Position numbers and translations under genes: made by a program. This document shows positions 1 through 7,863 of a DNA stretch of 40,267 nucleotides, in pieces (position 1 is the first letter of the stretch; every line of letters begins with the position of its first letter). The DNA lies in the NCBI GenBank assembly GCA_021151665.1, contig JAGKWW010000028.1, positions 1 through 40,267 on the forward strand, read 5' to 3'. This DNA comes from Flavobacteriaceae bacterium. Its GTDB lineage: Bacteria > Bacteroidota > Bacteroidia > Flavobacteriales > Flavobacteriaceae. The notes beneath the pieces are model-generated. The model was not told the origin of the DNA, searched no databases, and worked only from the letters and a program-made list of their open reading frames with translations.

Positions 1-49
1 TCTTGAACATCAATAGGAAAACACTGAAAAAAAAATTGCCGCCAAATAT

Positions 50-78
50 TTTGTGATATTAAAAAATTTATATCTTTG
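50..78 (+). promoter_or_regulatory. Bacteroidota-type promoter of the small lipoprotein gene
   Basis: TTTG at 50-53 and TATCTTTG at 71-78 match the Bacteroidota -33 (TTG) and -7 (TAnnTTTG) boxes. The 17-base spacing is a little shorter than the usual 19-20. The next start codon is at 115, giving a leader of roughly 30 bases. Confidence 0.6.
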
Positions 79-114
79 CTCCGAATTAATAATTAACCTT
101 TATAATTTAGTAAG

Positions 115-330
115 ATGAAAAAAGTTGTTCTTAGCATGGCTCTTGTAGCTATGATGTCTGTATCTTTCGTTTCTTGCAAGGATAAAGCTGCTGAAGCTCC
201 TGCTGAAGAGCCAGCTGTAGAAGCTGAAGCTCCTGCAACTGAAGAGCCTGCTGCTGCTCCTGCTGATTCTGCTGCTATGCCAGCTGATTCTGCTGCTGCT
301 GCTACTCCAGCTGCTGCTCCTGCTCACTAA
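115..330 (+). CDS. small Ala/Pro/Glu-rich lipoprotein
   Basis: This 71-residue protein begins with a lysine pair and a hydrophobic signal, followed by a lipobox ending SFVSC with Cys21 as the predicted lipidation site. The mature part is low complexity: 23 of its 50 residues after Cys21 are Ala and 8 are Pro, with Glu/Asp mostly in the first half and two copies of PADSAA in the second. No folded domain is visible and the function is unknown. Nearly all mature Ala codons are GCT (22 of 23), unlike the mixed Ala codons in the rest of the window, which suggests strong expression. It has its own promoter and a strong terminator, so it is probably a single-gene transcript. A reverse-strand reading frame across it is only a Ser/Arg-rich shadow. 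Similar short lipoproteins are known in Flavobacterium. It is probably anchored in a membrane facing the periplasm or surface. Confidence 0.85.
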   Translation: MKKVVLSMALVAMMSVSFVSCKDKAAEAPAEEPAVEAEAPATEEPAAAPADSAAMPADSAAAATPAAAPAH

Positions 331-351
331 GAAACAGTCAGAAAAGCATTT

Positions 352-378
352 AAAAGCCCCGCATTGCGGGGCTTTTAT
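352..378 (+). terminator. intrinsic terminator after the small lipoprotein gene
   Basis: AAAAGCCCCGC and GCGGGGCTTTT form a GC-rich hairpin around a very short loop and end in a T run. It lies about 20 bases after the stop codon at 330. Confidence 0.85.
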
Positions 379-488
379 GTTTTGAAGCAGTAGGTGTTAA
401 ACCTCACAAGCACAATAATGCATTACTCGTAACTTTGTAAATAAAGATTTACAGCTCACCGCATCAACCAAGATTTTAACAACGTAAG

Positions 489-514
489 AAGTCACGTTGA
501 AGTGGCTTTTTTTA
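489..514 (+). terminator. possible intrinsic terminator ahead of the next gene
   Basis: AAGTCAC (489-495) can pair with GTGGCTT (502-508), with one G-T wobble, and the hairpin runs into seven T residues. No gene ends just upstream, since the lipoprotein terminator is already at 352-378. It could end a short non-coding transcript. Alternatively it is chance. Confidence 0.4.
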
Positions 515-540
515 TATTTGCTTAACAAACATTTAAGATT

Positions 541-783
541 ATGAAAGATTCGAAGTTTGAAGAAGCAAGTACAGAGGAGCTTAAGAAAAGAGCTAAAACA
601 ATCAAGGTTGTTACAATCACCCTTGCCACTATGCTGGCTCTTCTTTTTATTATGGGCATCATACTATATAACAAATTGAGCTCGCTGTTTGTAATACCGC
701 TGGGCTTACTACCAATAGTCTTAATCAACGTTGGACAGCTTAAACAAATTAATAAAGAACTGCACGCAAGGAACCAACAATAA
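541..783 (+). CDS. small two-helix membrane protein of unknown function
   Basis: The 80-residue product has a charged N-terminus (residues 1-22, rich in Lys and Glu), then two hydrophobic segments at about 24-44 and 48-66 separated by a short Asn/Lys turn, and a charged C-terminal tail. This predicts an inner-membrane helical hairpin with both ends in the cytoplasm. Similar short flavobacterial proteins are sometimes labelled redox-active disulfide protein 2, but no cysteine is present here, so I do not use that name. The ATG at 541 follows an A/T-rich leader containing TATATTTG (513-520), a possible -7 box. The next gene starts 31 bases after the stop, so the two may be cotranscribed. Confidence 0.7.
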   Translation: MKDSKFEEASTEELKKRAKTIKVVTITLATMLALLFIMGIILYNKLSSLFVIPLGLLPIVLINVGQLKQINKELHARNQQ

Positions 784-814
784 TCGCCAACCACAATTAC
801 TAACAGATTATCTT

Positions 815-1567
815 ATGAATTCAAACTGCCTCAACTGCGCTAACCCTGTGCAGCATAACTTCTGTCCCCATTGCGGCCAAAAAGCCTCAACACACCGTTA
901 CTCGATGGCTCACTTTGTAGCACACGACCTGGTGCACTCTGTATGGCATGTAGATAAAGGAATATTCTTTACTATCAAAGAGCTTTTTACCCGCCCCGGG
1001 CATAGCGTTCGTGAATATATCCAGGGAAAGCGCGTTAACTATTTCAGCTTCATTACCCTTATCCTGCTTTTGCTGGCTGTGGCCGGTTTTCTGAATCCGT
1101 ACCTAAAGGTTACGATGTCCGACCTTATGTCTGAGAACAGCCGGAAGATGATGAATGTCATTGAAAAGTTTACGACATCATACCCAAAGATAACAATGCT
1201 TATTACATTGCCCATTTCTGCCTTCTTTAGCTTCATCTGGTTCAGGAGGTCAAAACTCAATTATTCTGAACATCTGGTACTCGAATCATACAAGATCATA
1301 CCTTTGTTGCTGATAGGACTGCTCTATTCTGTTTTGTGCGTATTCTACACCAACACCGTGGTACTTTCTATACTTTATTTCGGGGTAATCAATATATTCG
1401 GAATGGTCTACTCAACATGGTTCTACTACCAGTTTTTCTCGGGATACAATTACAGTAAAAAACAGCTTATTTTTCGGAGTATAATGGTTCAGGTTACCTT
1501 TATGGCACTATCTTTCCTGATCGGCATTATACTCGGCATACTCAAAGCAGTTGGCATAATGCATTAA
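815..1567 (+). CDS. DUF3667 family zinc-ribbon membrane protein
   Basis: The product has 250 residues. It opens with a zinc ribbon, Cys5-x2-Cys8 and Cys17-x2-Cys20, followed by a conserved segment rich in His, Val and Trp (HDLVHSVWHVDKG) and the sequence FTRPGHSVREYI. The rest holds four to five hydrophobic segments. This order, a short zinc ribbon then a polytopic membrane region, is typical of DUF3667 proteins of Bacteroidota, whose role is unknown. An in-frame start at 731 exists but would overlap the upstream gene and add a non-conserved stretch. I chose the ATG at 815 because the zinc ribbon begins directly after it. A strong terminator follows the stop codon. Confidence 0.82.
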   Translation: MNSNCLNCANPVQHNFCPHCGQKASTHRYSMAHFVAHDLVHSVWHVDKGIFFTIKELFTRPGHSVREYIQGKRVNYFSFITLILLLLAVAGFLNPYLKVTMSDLMSENSRKMMNVIEKFTTSYPKITMLITLPISAFFSFIWFRRSKLNYSEHLVLESYKIIPLLLIGLLYSVLCVFYTNTVVLSILYFGVINIFGMVYSTWFYYQFFSGYNYSKKQLIFRSIMVQVTFMALSFLIGIILGILKAVGIMH

Positions 1568-1596
1568 AAAAGGCTGCCAAATGGCAGCCTTCCTTT
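1568..1596 (+). terminator. intrinsic terminator after the DUF3667 gene
   Basis: AAGGCTGCC (1570-1578) and GGCAGCCTT (1583-1591) form a perfect nine-pair stem with a four-base loop, starting three bases after the stop codon. Confidence 0.85.
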
Positions 1597-1625
1597 TCAA
1601 TTTTTTTAGCAGGGAGCAGCGGTAA

Positions 1626-1655
1626 TAAAAAAAGCCCCGACTTTCGTCAGGGCTT
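1626..1655 (-). terminator. intrinsic terminator of the tRNA transcript
   Basis: Read on the minus strand, AGCCCTGAC and GTCGGGGCT form a stem around a GAAA loop, followed by a run of T residues. It lies just downstream of tRNA-Leu and fits the end of the two-tRNA transcript. Confidence 0.8.
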
Positions 1656-1666
1656 ACTATACTGTG

Positions 1667-1752
1667 TACTCAAGGCGGGACTTGAACCCGCACGGACATT
1701 ACTGTCCACTGGATTTTAAGTCCAGCGTGTCTACCAATTTCACCACTCGAGC
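1667..1752 (-). tRNA. tRNA-Leu (anticodon TAA)
   Basis: The minus strand folds into an 86-base class II tRNA. The acceptor arms GCTCGAG and CTTGAGT pair with two wobbles, the D arm contains TTGGTAGAC, and the anticodon loop CTTAAAA carries TAA, read between CTGGA and TCCAG stems. A long variable arm (TGGACAGTAATGTCC) and the T arm GCGGGTTCAAGTCCCGC follow. The discriminator base is A. CCA is not encoded. It is the second gene of a tRNA pair. Confidence 0.95.
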
Positions 1753-1767
1753 TTATGGTAGTGTTTG

Positions 1768-1840
1768 AGCGAAAAACGGGATTCGAACCCGCGACCTCCA
1801 CCTTGGCAAGGTGGCGCTCTACCAACTGAGCTATTTTCGC
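1768..1840 (-). tRNA. tRNA-Gly (anticodon GCC)
   Basis: The minus strand gives a 73-base tRNA. Acceptor arms GCGAAAA and TTTTCGC pair perfectly, the D arm contains AGCTCAGTTGGTAGAGC, and the anticodon stem-loop CCACCTTGCCAAGGTGG carries GCC. The T arm CGGGTTCGAATCCCG follows. The discriminator base is T and CCA is not encoded. It is the promoter-proximal gene of the pair, 15 bases upstream of tRNA-Leu. Confidence 0.96.
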
Positions 1841-1877
1841 ATTTTTAATACCGCTGTTTGGTTCAGTATTGCGAGTG

Positions 1878-1907
1878 CAAATGTAGCACAGAATTTCGAA
1901 TTTGCAA
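1878..1907 (-). promoter_or_regulatory. promoter of the tRNA-Gly/tRNA-Leu transcript
   Basis: On the minus strand TTG (1907-1905) is followed after 19 bases by TACATTTG (1885-1878), an exact match to the Bacteroidota -33/-7 pattern. It lies about 38 bases upstream of tRNA-Gly. Confidence 0.75.
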
Positions 1908-2009
1908 GCTTTTCCGCAAAAAAAATTTCAATAATTTCCTAAACTTCTGATAACGTTAATTTTAAAATTGAAAGTTTTTTAGCCCTCCCAACGCTTATAA
2001 GATCCGTAG

Positions 2010-4619
2010 CTATTTTACCAGCATCCTCTTTATCTCATTCAGCTTCATCAGCGCCTCTACCGGCGTAAGCGTATTAATGTCGAGGTTCATTATTTCTTCT
2101 TTGATCTCCTCCAGCAAAGGGTCGTCAAGGTTAAAGAAGCTTAGCTGCATTTCATCTTTAGCAGCTGCCTTTACATTACCCAATGCTTCACCTGAATGAT
2201 CCTTTTCAAGCTTCTTAAGCAGCTTCTGTGCCTTTTGAATTACCGTTTGCGGCATCCCCGCCATACGCGCTACATGGATACCAAAACTGTGTGCGCTCCC
2301 GCCCTGTACCAGCTTACGGATAAAAAGCACGTTATCTTTCAACTCTTTTACAGAAACGTTATAGTTGCGTATCCGGGTAAAGATGTCCTGCATCTCATTA
2401 AGTTCATGGTAGTGGGTCGCAAAAAGCGTTTTGGCTTTTGCAGGATGCTCGTGAAGGTATTCGGCAATAGCCCACGCGATAGAAATACCATCGTATGTAC
2501 TGGTACCGCGCCCAATCTCATCGAGCAGGATAAGGCTGCGTTCACTCAGGTTGTTCAGGATGCTGGCGGTTTCGTTCATCTCGACCATAAAGGTAGATTC
2601 GCCCATAGAGATATTATCCGATGCGCCTACGCGTGTGAATATCTTATCTACCACACCCATGCGTACGCTTTCGGCAGGCACAAAGCTACCCATCTGAGCC
2701 AGCAGCACAATGAGCGCCGTTTGCCGCAGTATGGCCGACTTACCTGACATGTTAGGCCCCGTGATCATAATGATCTGCTGCTGCTCCCTGTCAAGGTACA
2801 CATCGTTAGTAATATAAGGCGTTCCCACCGGCAGCTGCTTTTCGATAACCGGGTGGCGGCCCTCTTTTATTTCAAGGTCAAAGCTGTCGTCTATCTGTGG
2901 GCAAACGTATTTATTCTCTGTCGCGAGCTTAGCGAACGATGCCAGGCAGTCTACCTGCGCTATAAGCGATGCGTTCAGCTGCACAGGCTTAATGTAAGTA
3001 GCGATCCAGGCCACAAGCTGATCGAAAAGCTGTGTTTCGAGCTGATGGATCTTCTCTTCCGCGCCAAGTATCTTCGATTCGTATTCCTTCAGCTCTTCGG
3101 TGATGTAGCGCTCGGCGTTGACCAGTGTCTGCTTGCGTATCCATCCTTCCGGTACTTTATCCTTATGGGTATTGCGAACTTCAATATAATATCCGAAGAC
3201 ATTGTTGAATGAAATCTTCAGCGATGAAATCCCGGTCAGTTCCGATTCGCGCCGTTCGATCCCTTCCAGGTACTCTTTACCCGAATAGGCAATCGCACGA
3301 AGCTCATCAAGTTCGGCATGGATGCCTTGGGCAATAGCATTTCCTTTATTGATGGATACCGGCGCATCGGGATGCAATGTGGTTCGTATTTTTTCACGAA
3401 GGAGCTCGCAACTATGAAGGCTGTCGCCTATGGCACGCAGCGCTTCGTTCGGGCTTTGCAATGCCAGCTCTTTTACAGGAACGATGGCATCCAGCGAATC
3501 CTTCAGGTAGATCACCTCCCGCGGCGTTACTTTCCCTGTTGCTATTTTCGAGATAAGCCGCTCCAGATCGCTTATCTGCTTTATCTGTTGCTGTATGCGC
3601 TGCAATATTCCGGGATTGTCCTTCATGTAGCCAACCACCTCATGGCGGGCACGTATCTTGTTCGCATCCTTCAGCGGCAGCGCCAGCCAGCGTTTCAGCA
3701 GCCTGCCTCCCATGGGCGACAGTGTGCAGTCAATCACATCGAGCAGCGTCACCGCATTTACATTCGGGCTTTGGTACAACTCGAGGTTGCGTATGGTAAA
3801 CCGGTCCATCCACACATAGGCGTCTTCTGCAATGCGCTGAATCCCCGTGATGTGCTGCACCCTGTTGTGCTGGGTTTCACTCAGGTAATATAAAACGGCG
3901 CCTGCTGCTATAACACCTTCCTGCAACTCCTCGATACCAAAGCCCTTCAATGAGTTGGTCCCAAAATGCGCGGTCAGGCTTTCAAAGGCGTAGTCTTCTT
4001 TAAAAACCCAGTCATCGAGGTAGAATGTATGGTGGCTTTCGCCGAAAGCGTCACGGAAAGCGCCCTTTTCGCCTTTGCACACCAGTACCTCACTCGGCCT
4101 GAAATTCTGCAAAAGCTTATCAATATATTCTTCGTTTCCCTGTGCGGTAAGGAATTCGCCGGTAGAAACATCCAGAAAGGAAATACCGATGACCTTCCGG
4201 CCAAAATAAACCGCCGCCAGGAAGTTGTTTGATTTCGACTGTAAGACCTCATCGTTCAACGCTACACCGGGGGTTACAAGTTCTGTAACGCCGCGCTTTA
4301 CAATAGTTTTGGTCATTTTGGGGTCTTCCAGCTGGTCGCAGATTGCCACCCGCAATCCCGCCTTTACCAGCTTAGGCAGGTAGGTATTCAGCGAATGGTG
4401 CGGAAAGCCCGCCAGCGCGGTTTCCGTTTCGCTGCCATTACCTCTTTTGGTAAGGACAATTCCCAATATCCCGGCAGCCCTTATAGCATCCTCACCAAAG
4501 GTTTCATAAAAATCTCCTACGCGAAACAGCAGGCAGGCATCGGGGTATTTTGCTTTTATACTGTTATACTGCTTCATTAGCGGAGTTTCTTTTGCCGCTG
4601 CTTTTTCTTTTGTTGCCAA
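2010..4619 (-). CDS. mutS: DNA mismatch repair protein MutS
   Basis: MutS recognises base mismatches and small loops in DNA and starts methyl-independent or methyl-directed repair with MutL. The N-terminal mismatch-binding domain carries GDFYETF with the Phe-x-Glu wedge near residue 35. The connector, lever and clamp domains follow. The C-terminal ATPase has Walker A GPNMSGKS at about 621-628, the signature segment MGESTFMVEM and Walker B LILLDEIGRGTS, then the FATHYHEL switch. About 869 residues is normal for the family. I chose the TTG at 4619 because the protein then begins MATKEK, much like flavobacterial MutS proteins that begin MAAKEK. An earlier TTG at 4637 would add six residues, and an ATG at 4559 would lose part of the N-terminus. 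It is transcribed alone. Confidence 0.95.
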   Translation of the reverse strand: MATKEKAAAKETPLMKQYNSIKAKYPDACLLFRVGDFYETFGEDAIRAAGILGIVLTKRGNGSETETALAGFPHHSLNTYLPKLVKAGLRVAICDQLEDPKMTKTIVKRGVTELVTPGVALNDEVLQSKSNNFLAAVYFGRKVIGISFLDVSTGEFLTAQGNEEYIDKLLQNFRPSEVLVCKGEKGAFRDAFGESHHTFYLDDWVFKEDYAFESLTAHFGTNSLKGFGIEELQEGVIAAGAVLYYLSETQHNRVQHITGIQRIAEDAYVWMDRFTIRNLELYQSPNVNAVTLLDVIDCTLSPMGGRLLKRWLALPLKDANKIRARHEVVGYMKDNPGILQRIQQQIKQISDLERLISKIATGKVTPREVIYLKDSLDAIVPVKELALQSPNEALRAIGDSLHSCELLREKIRTTLHPDAPVSINKGNAIAQGIHAELDELRAIAYSGKEYLEGIERRESELTGISSLKISFNNVFGYYIEVRNTHKDKVPEGWIRKQTLVNAERYITEELKEYESKILGAEEKIHQLETQLFDQLVAWIATYIKPVQLNASLIAQVDCLASFAKLATENKYVCPQIDDSFDLEIKEGRHPVIEKQLPVGTPYITNDVYLDREQQQIIMITGPNMSGKSAILRQTALIVLLAQMGSFVPAESVRMGVVDKIFTRVGASDNISMGESTFMVEMNETASILNNLSERSLILLDEIGRGTSTYDGISIAWAIAEYLHEHPAKAKTLFATHYHELNEMQDIFTRIRNYNVSVKELKDNVLFIRKLVQGGSAHSFGIHVARMAGMPQTVIQKAQKLLKKLEKDHSGEALGNVKAAAKDEMQLSFFNLDDPLLEEIKEEIMNLDINTLTPVEALMKLNEIKRMLVK

Positions 4620-4738
4620 GGGAATACATTTTACCAAGGGCGAATTTAAGTAAATCTGCTAAAAAACAGGGTTGCAAACACCTGCCAATTACCAACAATC
4701 AGCATTTTGATTATATTTACCCCTCAAAAAAATACGAC

Positions 4739-5131
4739 ATGAAAAAAATAGTGTTACTTCTGTTTGTGATGATAAGTTCCATGGCAATTGCACAGGAACA
4801 GGATGCTCCCGCAAAACTAAAAGGCGGACCGGGCCCGGGAATTGAGAACCATGTAAAAGACCTTAAGGACAAACTGAACCTGAATGAAGGGCAGGCGGCT
4901 AAGGTGAAGAAGCTTTTTGAACAAAGAAAAGCCGCAATGGATGCCGAGCGCGCGGAATATAAAAGAACCGGAACCCGCCCTGATCCGGCTACGCTAAAAG
5001 AAAAACGCGACAAGGAAAATAAGGCTGTCGAAGCTGAAATGCAAAAGATTCTAACCAAAGAACAATTTGATAAGTGGAAATCGCTTGAGCACCAGCGCGG
5101 GGGCAAACCACAAAAATCAATGCAACAATAA
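4739..5131 (+). CDS. small secreted Spy/CpxP-like protein
   Basis: The 130-residue product has a clear signal peptide (Lys pair, hydrophobic core, cleavage after AIAQ near residue 20). The mature part is charged and helical. It holds two LTxxQ-like elements, LNLNEGQ at about 46-52 and ILTKEQF near 107-113, separated by Lys/Arg/Glu-rich helices. This pattern is seen in small periplasmic Spy/CpxP-type proteins, which bind unfolded or metal-stressed proteins, and in related Bacteroidota proteins of unknown role. The function is inferred only from that pattern. I placed the start at the ATG at 4739, where the signal peptide begins; an upstream in-frame start would lie inside mutS on the other strand. 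A terminator follows. Confidence 0.75.
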   Translation: MKKIVLLLFVMISSMAIAQEQDAPAKLKGGPGPGIENHVKDLKDKLNLNEGQAAKVKKLFEQRKAAMDAERAEYKRTGTRPDPATLKEKRDKENKAVEAEMQKILTKEQFDKWKSLEHQRGGKPQKSMQQ

Positions 5132-5136
5132 TCATC

Positions 5137-5161
5137 AGGCTGCCTCAGGGCAGCTTTTTTA
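5137..5161 (+). terminator. intrinsic terminator after the Spy-like gene
   Basis: GCTGCC (5139-5144) and GGCAGC (5149-5154) form the stem, extended by two weaker pairs, and seven T residues follow. It starts six bases after the stop codon. Confidence 0.82.
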
Positions 5162-5201
5162 TTGGGCAAAATAGTAACTTGCGCCCTATAATAATTGTAC
5201 C

Positions 5202-5744
5202 ATGCGAAAACTCGCCAACGACGAACTCGGCCGCAAAAGCGTCGATGATTTTAAAGCCGCCGGTAAGACACCGGTCATCCTCATTCTCGATGATATCCGC
5301 AGCCTGCATAACATCGGTTCGGTCTTTCGCACCGCCGATGCTTTTTTGCTGGAAAAAATCTACCTGTGCGGCATCACGGCTACCCCCCCAAATAAGGAAA
5401 TCCATAAGACTGCGCTTGGTGCAACTGATACCGTGGAGTGGGAATATTGCAAAGATATTACCGAATTAATTTCACGCCTAAAGTACAGCGGTGTTTCGAT
5501 CTGGGCAGCGGAGCAGGTGGAAAATCCGGTTTACCTTCAGGATTTTGAGGCTGAACGGGATACCACTTACGCCGTCATCTTTGGCAACGAGGTAAAAGGT
5601 GTACAGCAGCAGGCGATAGCGCTTTGCGACGGCGTTATTGAAATTCCACAGCTTGGCACAAAGCATTCGCTAAATATAGCGGTAAGCGCAGGTATTGTTA
5701 CCTGGCAGCTGCTCCAAAAAATTAACAGTCTATCAAACCGGTAG
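5202..5744 (+). CDS. SPOUT-family RNA methyltransferase (TrmH/SpoU type)
   Basis: The protein has 180 residues and is a SpoU/TrmH-type methyltransferase that transfers a methyl group from S-adenosylmethionine, usually to a ribose 2'-OH in tRNA or rRNA. The three SPOUT motifs are visible: NIGSVFRTADAF at about 37-48, FGNEVKGV at about 126-133, and IEIPQLGTKHSLNIAVSAGI near the C-terminus, which together build the trefoil-knot cofactor site. It lacks the extra N-terminal substrate-binding domain of RlmB-type enzymes, so it resembles the short TrmH/TrmL-like group. The exact RNA target cannot be read from sequence. The ATG at 5202 is favoured because the protein then starts MRKLANDELGR, as in relatives. 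The next gene starts 28 bases downstream. Confidence 0.88.
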   Translation: MRKLANDELGRKSVDDFKAAGKTPVILILDDIRSLHNIGSVFRTADAFLLEKIYLCGITATPPNKEIHKTALGATDTVEWEYCKDITELISRLKYSGVSIWAAEQVENPVYLQDFEAERDTTYAVIFGNEVKGVQQQAIALCDGVIEIPQLGTKHSLNIAVSAGIVTWQLLQKINSLSNR

Positions 5745-5772
5745 GACTATCACATTTTCCTACTTTTACCAA

Positions 5773-7863
5773 ATGAAAATTTTTCGCCCCTACCAACTAA
5801 TACTTACACTGCTAACATTTTACAGCGGTGCGCTTTTCGCCCAGACCAATATCGCCCCTACCCTTATAGCAACCGGCGCCCGGCAGTATTGTCCCGGCAC
5901 ACCCCTCAACATCGTTACATCCTTTAACATTATAGACCCGGACGATACTTCGGCAAGTGGCATTTTCATCCAGATATCATCCGGCTACGAAAGCGGTGAA
6001 GATATACTCACACTCTCCGGCACGCACCCTAATGTTACTGCTACATGGAATGCCACATCAGGCAAACTTGCGATAGAATCGGTTAGCGGCGGGAACATTC
6101 CGTATACCGACCTTATCGCTGCTGTAGAGGATGTACTTTATAATAACGGGGCCTCTTCGCCAACGGCGGGAACCAGAACCTTTTCTATCACCATCGGGCA
6201 GGCCAATTACCTGCCGTCAACCGGCCACTACTACCAGTTCGTTTCGTCTATGAATATATCGTGGACAGCTGCGCGAAGTGCAGCGGCTGCCAGCACTTAT
6301 TACGGGCTGCAGGGCTACCTGGTAACTATCCTGGCGGCCGACGAGGCACAACTGGTAGGAGAGCAGGCTACAGGTACCGGCTGGATAGGCGGAACGGACG
6401 AAGCCCAGGAAGGTGTATGGAAATGGGTGACCGGCCCGGAGGCGGGAACTATTTTCTGGAACGGGGGGCCTAACGGTTCAACTCCGAACTATGCATTTTG
6501 GAACACCGGCGAACCCAACGATGCGAACAATGAAGATTATGCCCACATCACCGCGCCTGGTGTAGGTGTTCCCGGTTCGTGGAATGACCTGCCTGTAAAT
6601 GGCAGCAACGCGCCTTATGTACCTATGGGCTATATCGTGGAATACGGTGGGATGCCGGGCGACCCGGTGATTAACATATCTGCAAGCACAACCATCTCCA
6701 TCGACAGGATAACTTCTGCAACCGGGGCGTCTGCCTGTGGTACAGGATCTGTTACGTTGCAGGCAGCGAGTACCGGGACTGTATATTGGTATGATTCGGC
6801 AACGGGCGGCAACCTGGTAGGAAACGGCACGAGCTTTACAACCCCTTCACTCACGGCACCAACCACTTACTACGCCTCAGCTTATGACGCAACATGCAAT
6901 ACAGCGATACGAAATGCTGTACTCGCCGATGTAACGGCGAGGCCAACCGTAACGCCGGGAACTGCGCCGACAGTTTGTAGTTCGAGTACAGCACAGCTTA
7001 CAGCAACGCCCTCTGCTGGAACAATTACCTGGTATGATGCTGCGACCGGCGGAACCGTGCTGGGAACCGGCAACAGCTTCACAACCCCTGGCCTTACCGC
7101 TGACACTACATTTTATGCAGAAGCTTCGGTAAGCGGATGCACGTCAGCAACCCGGGAAGCAATCATGGTTACAGTAAGCCCGCTGCCTGTGATCGCCAAT
7201 GCCGAAACGGTGCAGTTTTGCGAAAACAGTACGGCTACACTCAACGCAGGCATAACAGGTGTAACCTATCTTTGGGATAATAATGCCTCGCAAACAGGGC
7301 CATCGATCACCGTGAGCCAACCGGGCACACACACCGTTGTGGTTACCAATGCTGCCGGGTGTTCTGCCACCAAAACATTTACCGTGACAGAACTACCAGC
7401 GCCAGATATCGACGAGGTGCGCGTGAGCCGCGGTACAGCTACCATTGTAATGGAAGGTAATGACCCGCAGAATTACGTTTTCTCGATAGATGGGGCGAAT
7501 TACCAAAACTCGCCGACGTTCAACGGGCTGTATTCGGGTTTTTACTACGCCTATGTGCATTCCCGCTTCGGTTGCGGAGATGACTACAAGCGTTTTACCA
7601 TATACCTTATCCCGCAATTCATCACGCCGAACAACGACAGCTATAACGACGATTTCATGCTGACCGACATGGCCGAATATCCCCTTGCAAAGATTACGAT
7701 ATTTGACCGTTATGGGAAAGTAGTTGCACAGCTAAGCCGCAGCAACCCAAGATGGAATGGCACGTATGATGGCAAGCCCCTGCCGGCTACAGATTATTGG
7801 TACGTAATAAAGCTGGACGAGCAATCGCCTGAGATCAAAGGGCATTTTGCATTAATGCGCTAA
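5773..7863 (+). CDS. secreted C-type-lectin-like protein with Ig-like repeats and type B T9SS sorting domain
   Basis: The 696-residue product has a signal peptide ending near FAQ (residue 22). At about residues 150-290 is a C-type-lectin-like region, with YYQFVSSMNISWTAA, GLQGYLVTI, FWNTGEPND and WNDLP as recognisable elements. Two Ig-like repeats follow, each with Tyr-Asp-x-Ala/Ser-Thr-Gly-Gly and Phe-Thr-Thr-Pro signatures, then an Ig-like segment with two Cys. The C-terminal 85 residues match the gliding-motility-associated type B sorting domain: ITPNNDSYND, then FDRYGKVV, then W-x-G-x-Y-D-G. It should be exported by the type IX system and may bind glycans. Start is the ATG at 5773, before the signal peptide. 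Its last 12 bases overlap the minus-strand phosphatase gene. Confidence 0.85.
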   Translation: MKIFRPYQLILTLLTFYSGALFAQTNIAPTLIATGARQYCPGTPLNIVTSFNIIDPDDTSASGIFIQISSGYESGEDILTLSGTHPNVTATWNATSGKLAIESVSGGNIPYTDLIAAVEDVLYNNGASSPTAGTRTFSITIGQANYLPSTGHYYQFVSSMNISWTAARSAAAASTYYGLQGYLVTILAADEAQLVGEQATGTGWIGGTDEAQEGVWKWVTGPEAGTIFWNGGPNGSTPNYAFWNTGEPNDANNEDYAHITAPGVGVPGSWNDLPVNGSNAPYVPMGYIVEYGGMPGDPVINISASTTISIDRITSATGASACGTGSVTLQAASTGTVYWYDSATGGNLVGNGTSFTTPSLTAPTTYYASAYDATCNTAIRNAVLADVTARPTVTPGTAPTVCSSSTAQLTATPSAGTITWYDAATGGTVLGTGNSFTTPGLTADTTFYAEASVSGCTSATREAIMVTVSPLPVIANAETVQFCENSTATLNAGITGVTYLWDNNASQTGPSITVSQPGTHTVVVTNAAGCSATKTFTVTELPAPDIDEVRVSRGTATIVMEGNDPQNYVFSIDGANYQNSPTFNGLYSGFYYAYVHSRFGCGDDYKRFTIYLIPQFITPNNDSYNDDFMLTDMAEYPLAKITIFDRYGKVVAQLSRSNPRWNGTYDGKPLPATDYWYVIKLDEQSPEIKGHFALMR

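Noticed and set aside
100..327. Ser/Arg-rich minus-strand frame over the small lipoprotein gene
   Set aside because: It is the mirror of GCT-rich codons on the other strand and has no start region or signal of its own.
731..814. N-terminal extension of the DUF3667 protein
   Set aside because: It overlaps the previous gene and lacks conservation with the zinc-ribbon start at 815.
2196..2747. Plus-strand frame inside mutS
   Set aside because: It is antisense to the conserved ATPase region of MutS and shows no protein family features.
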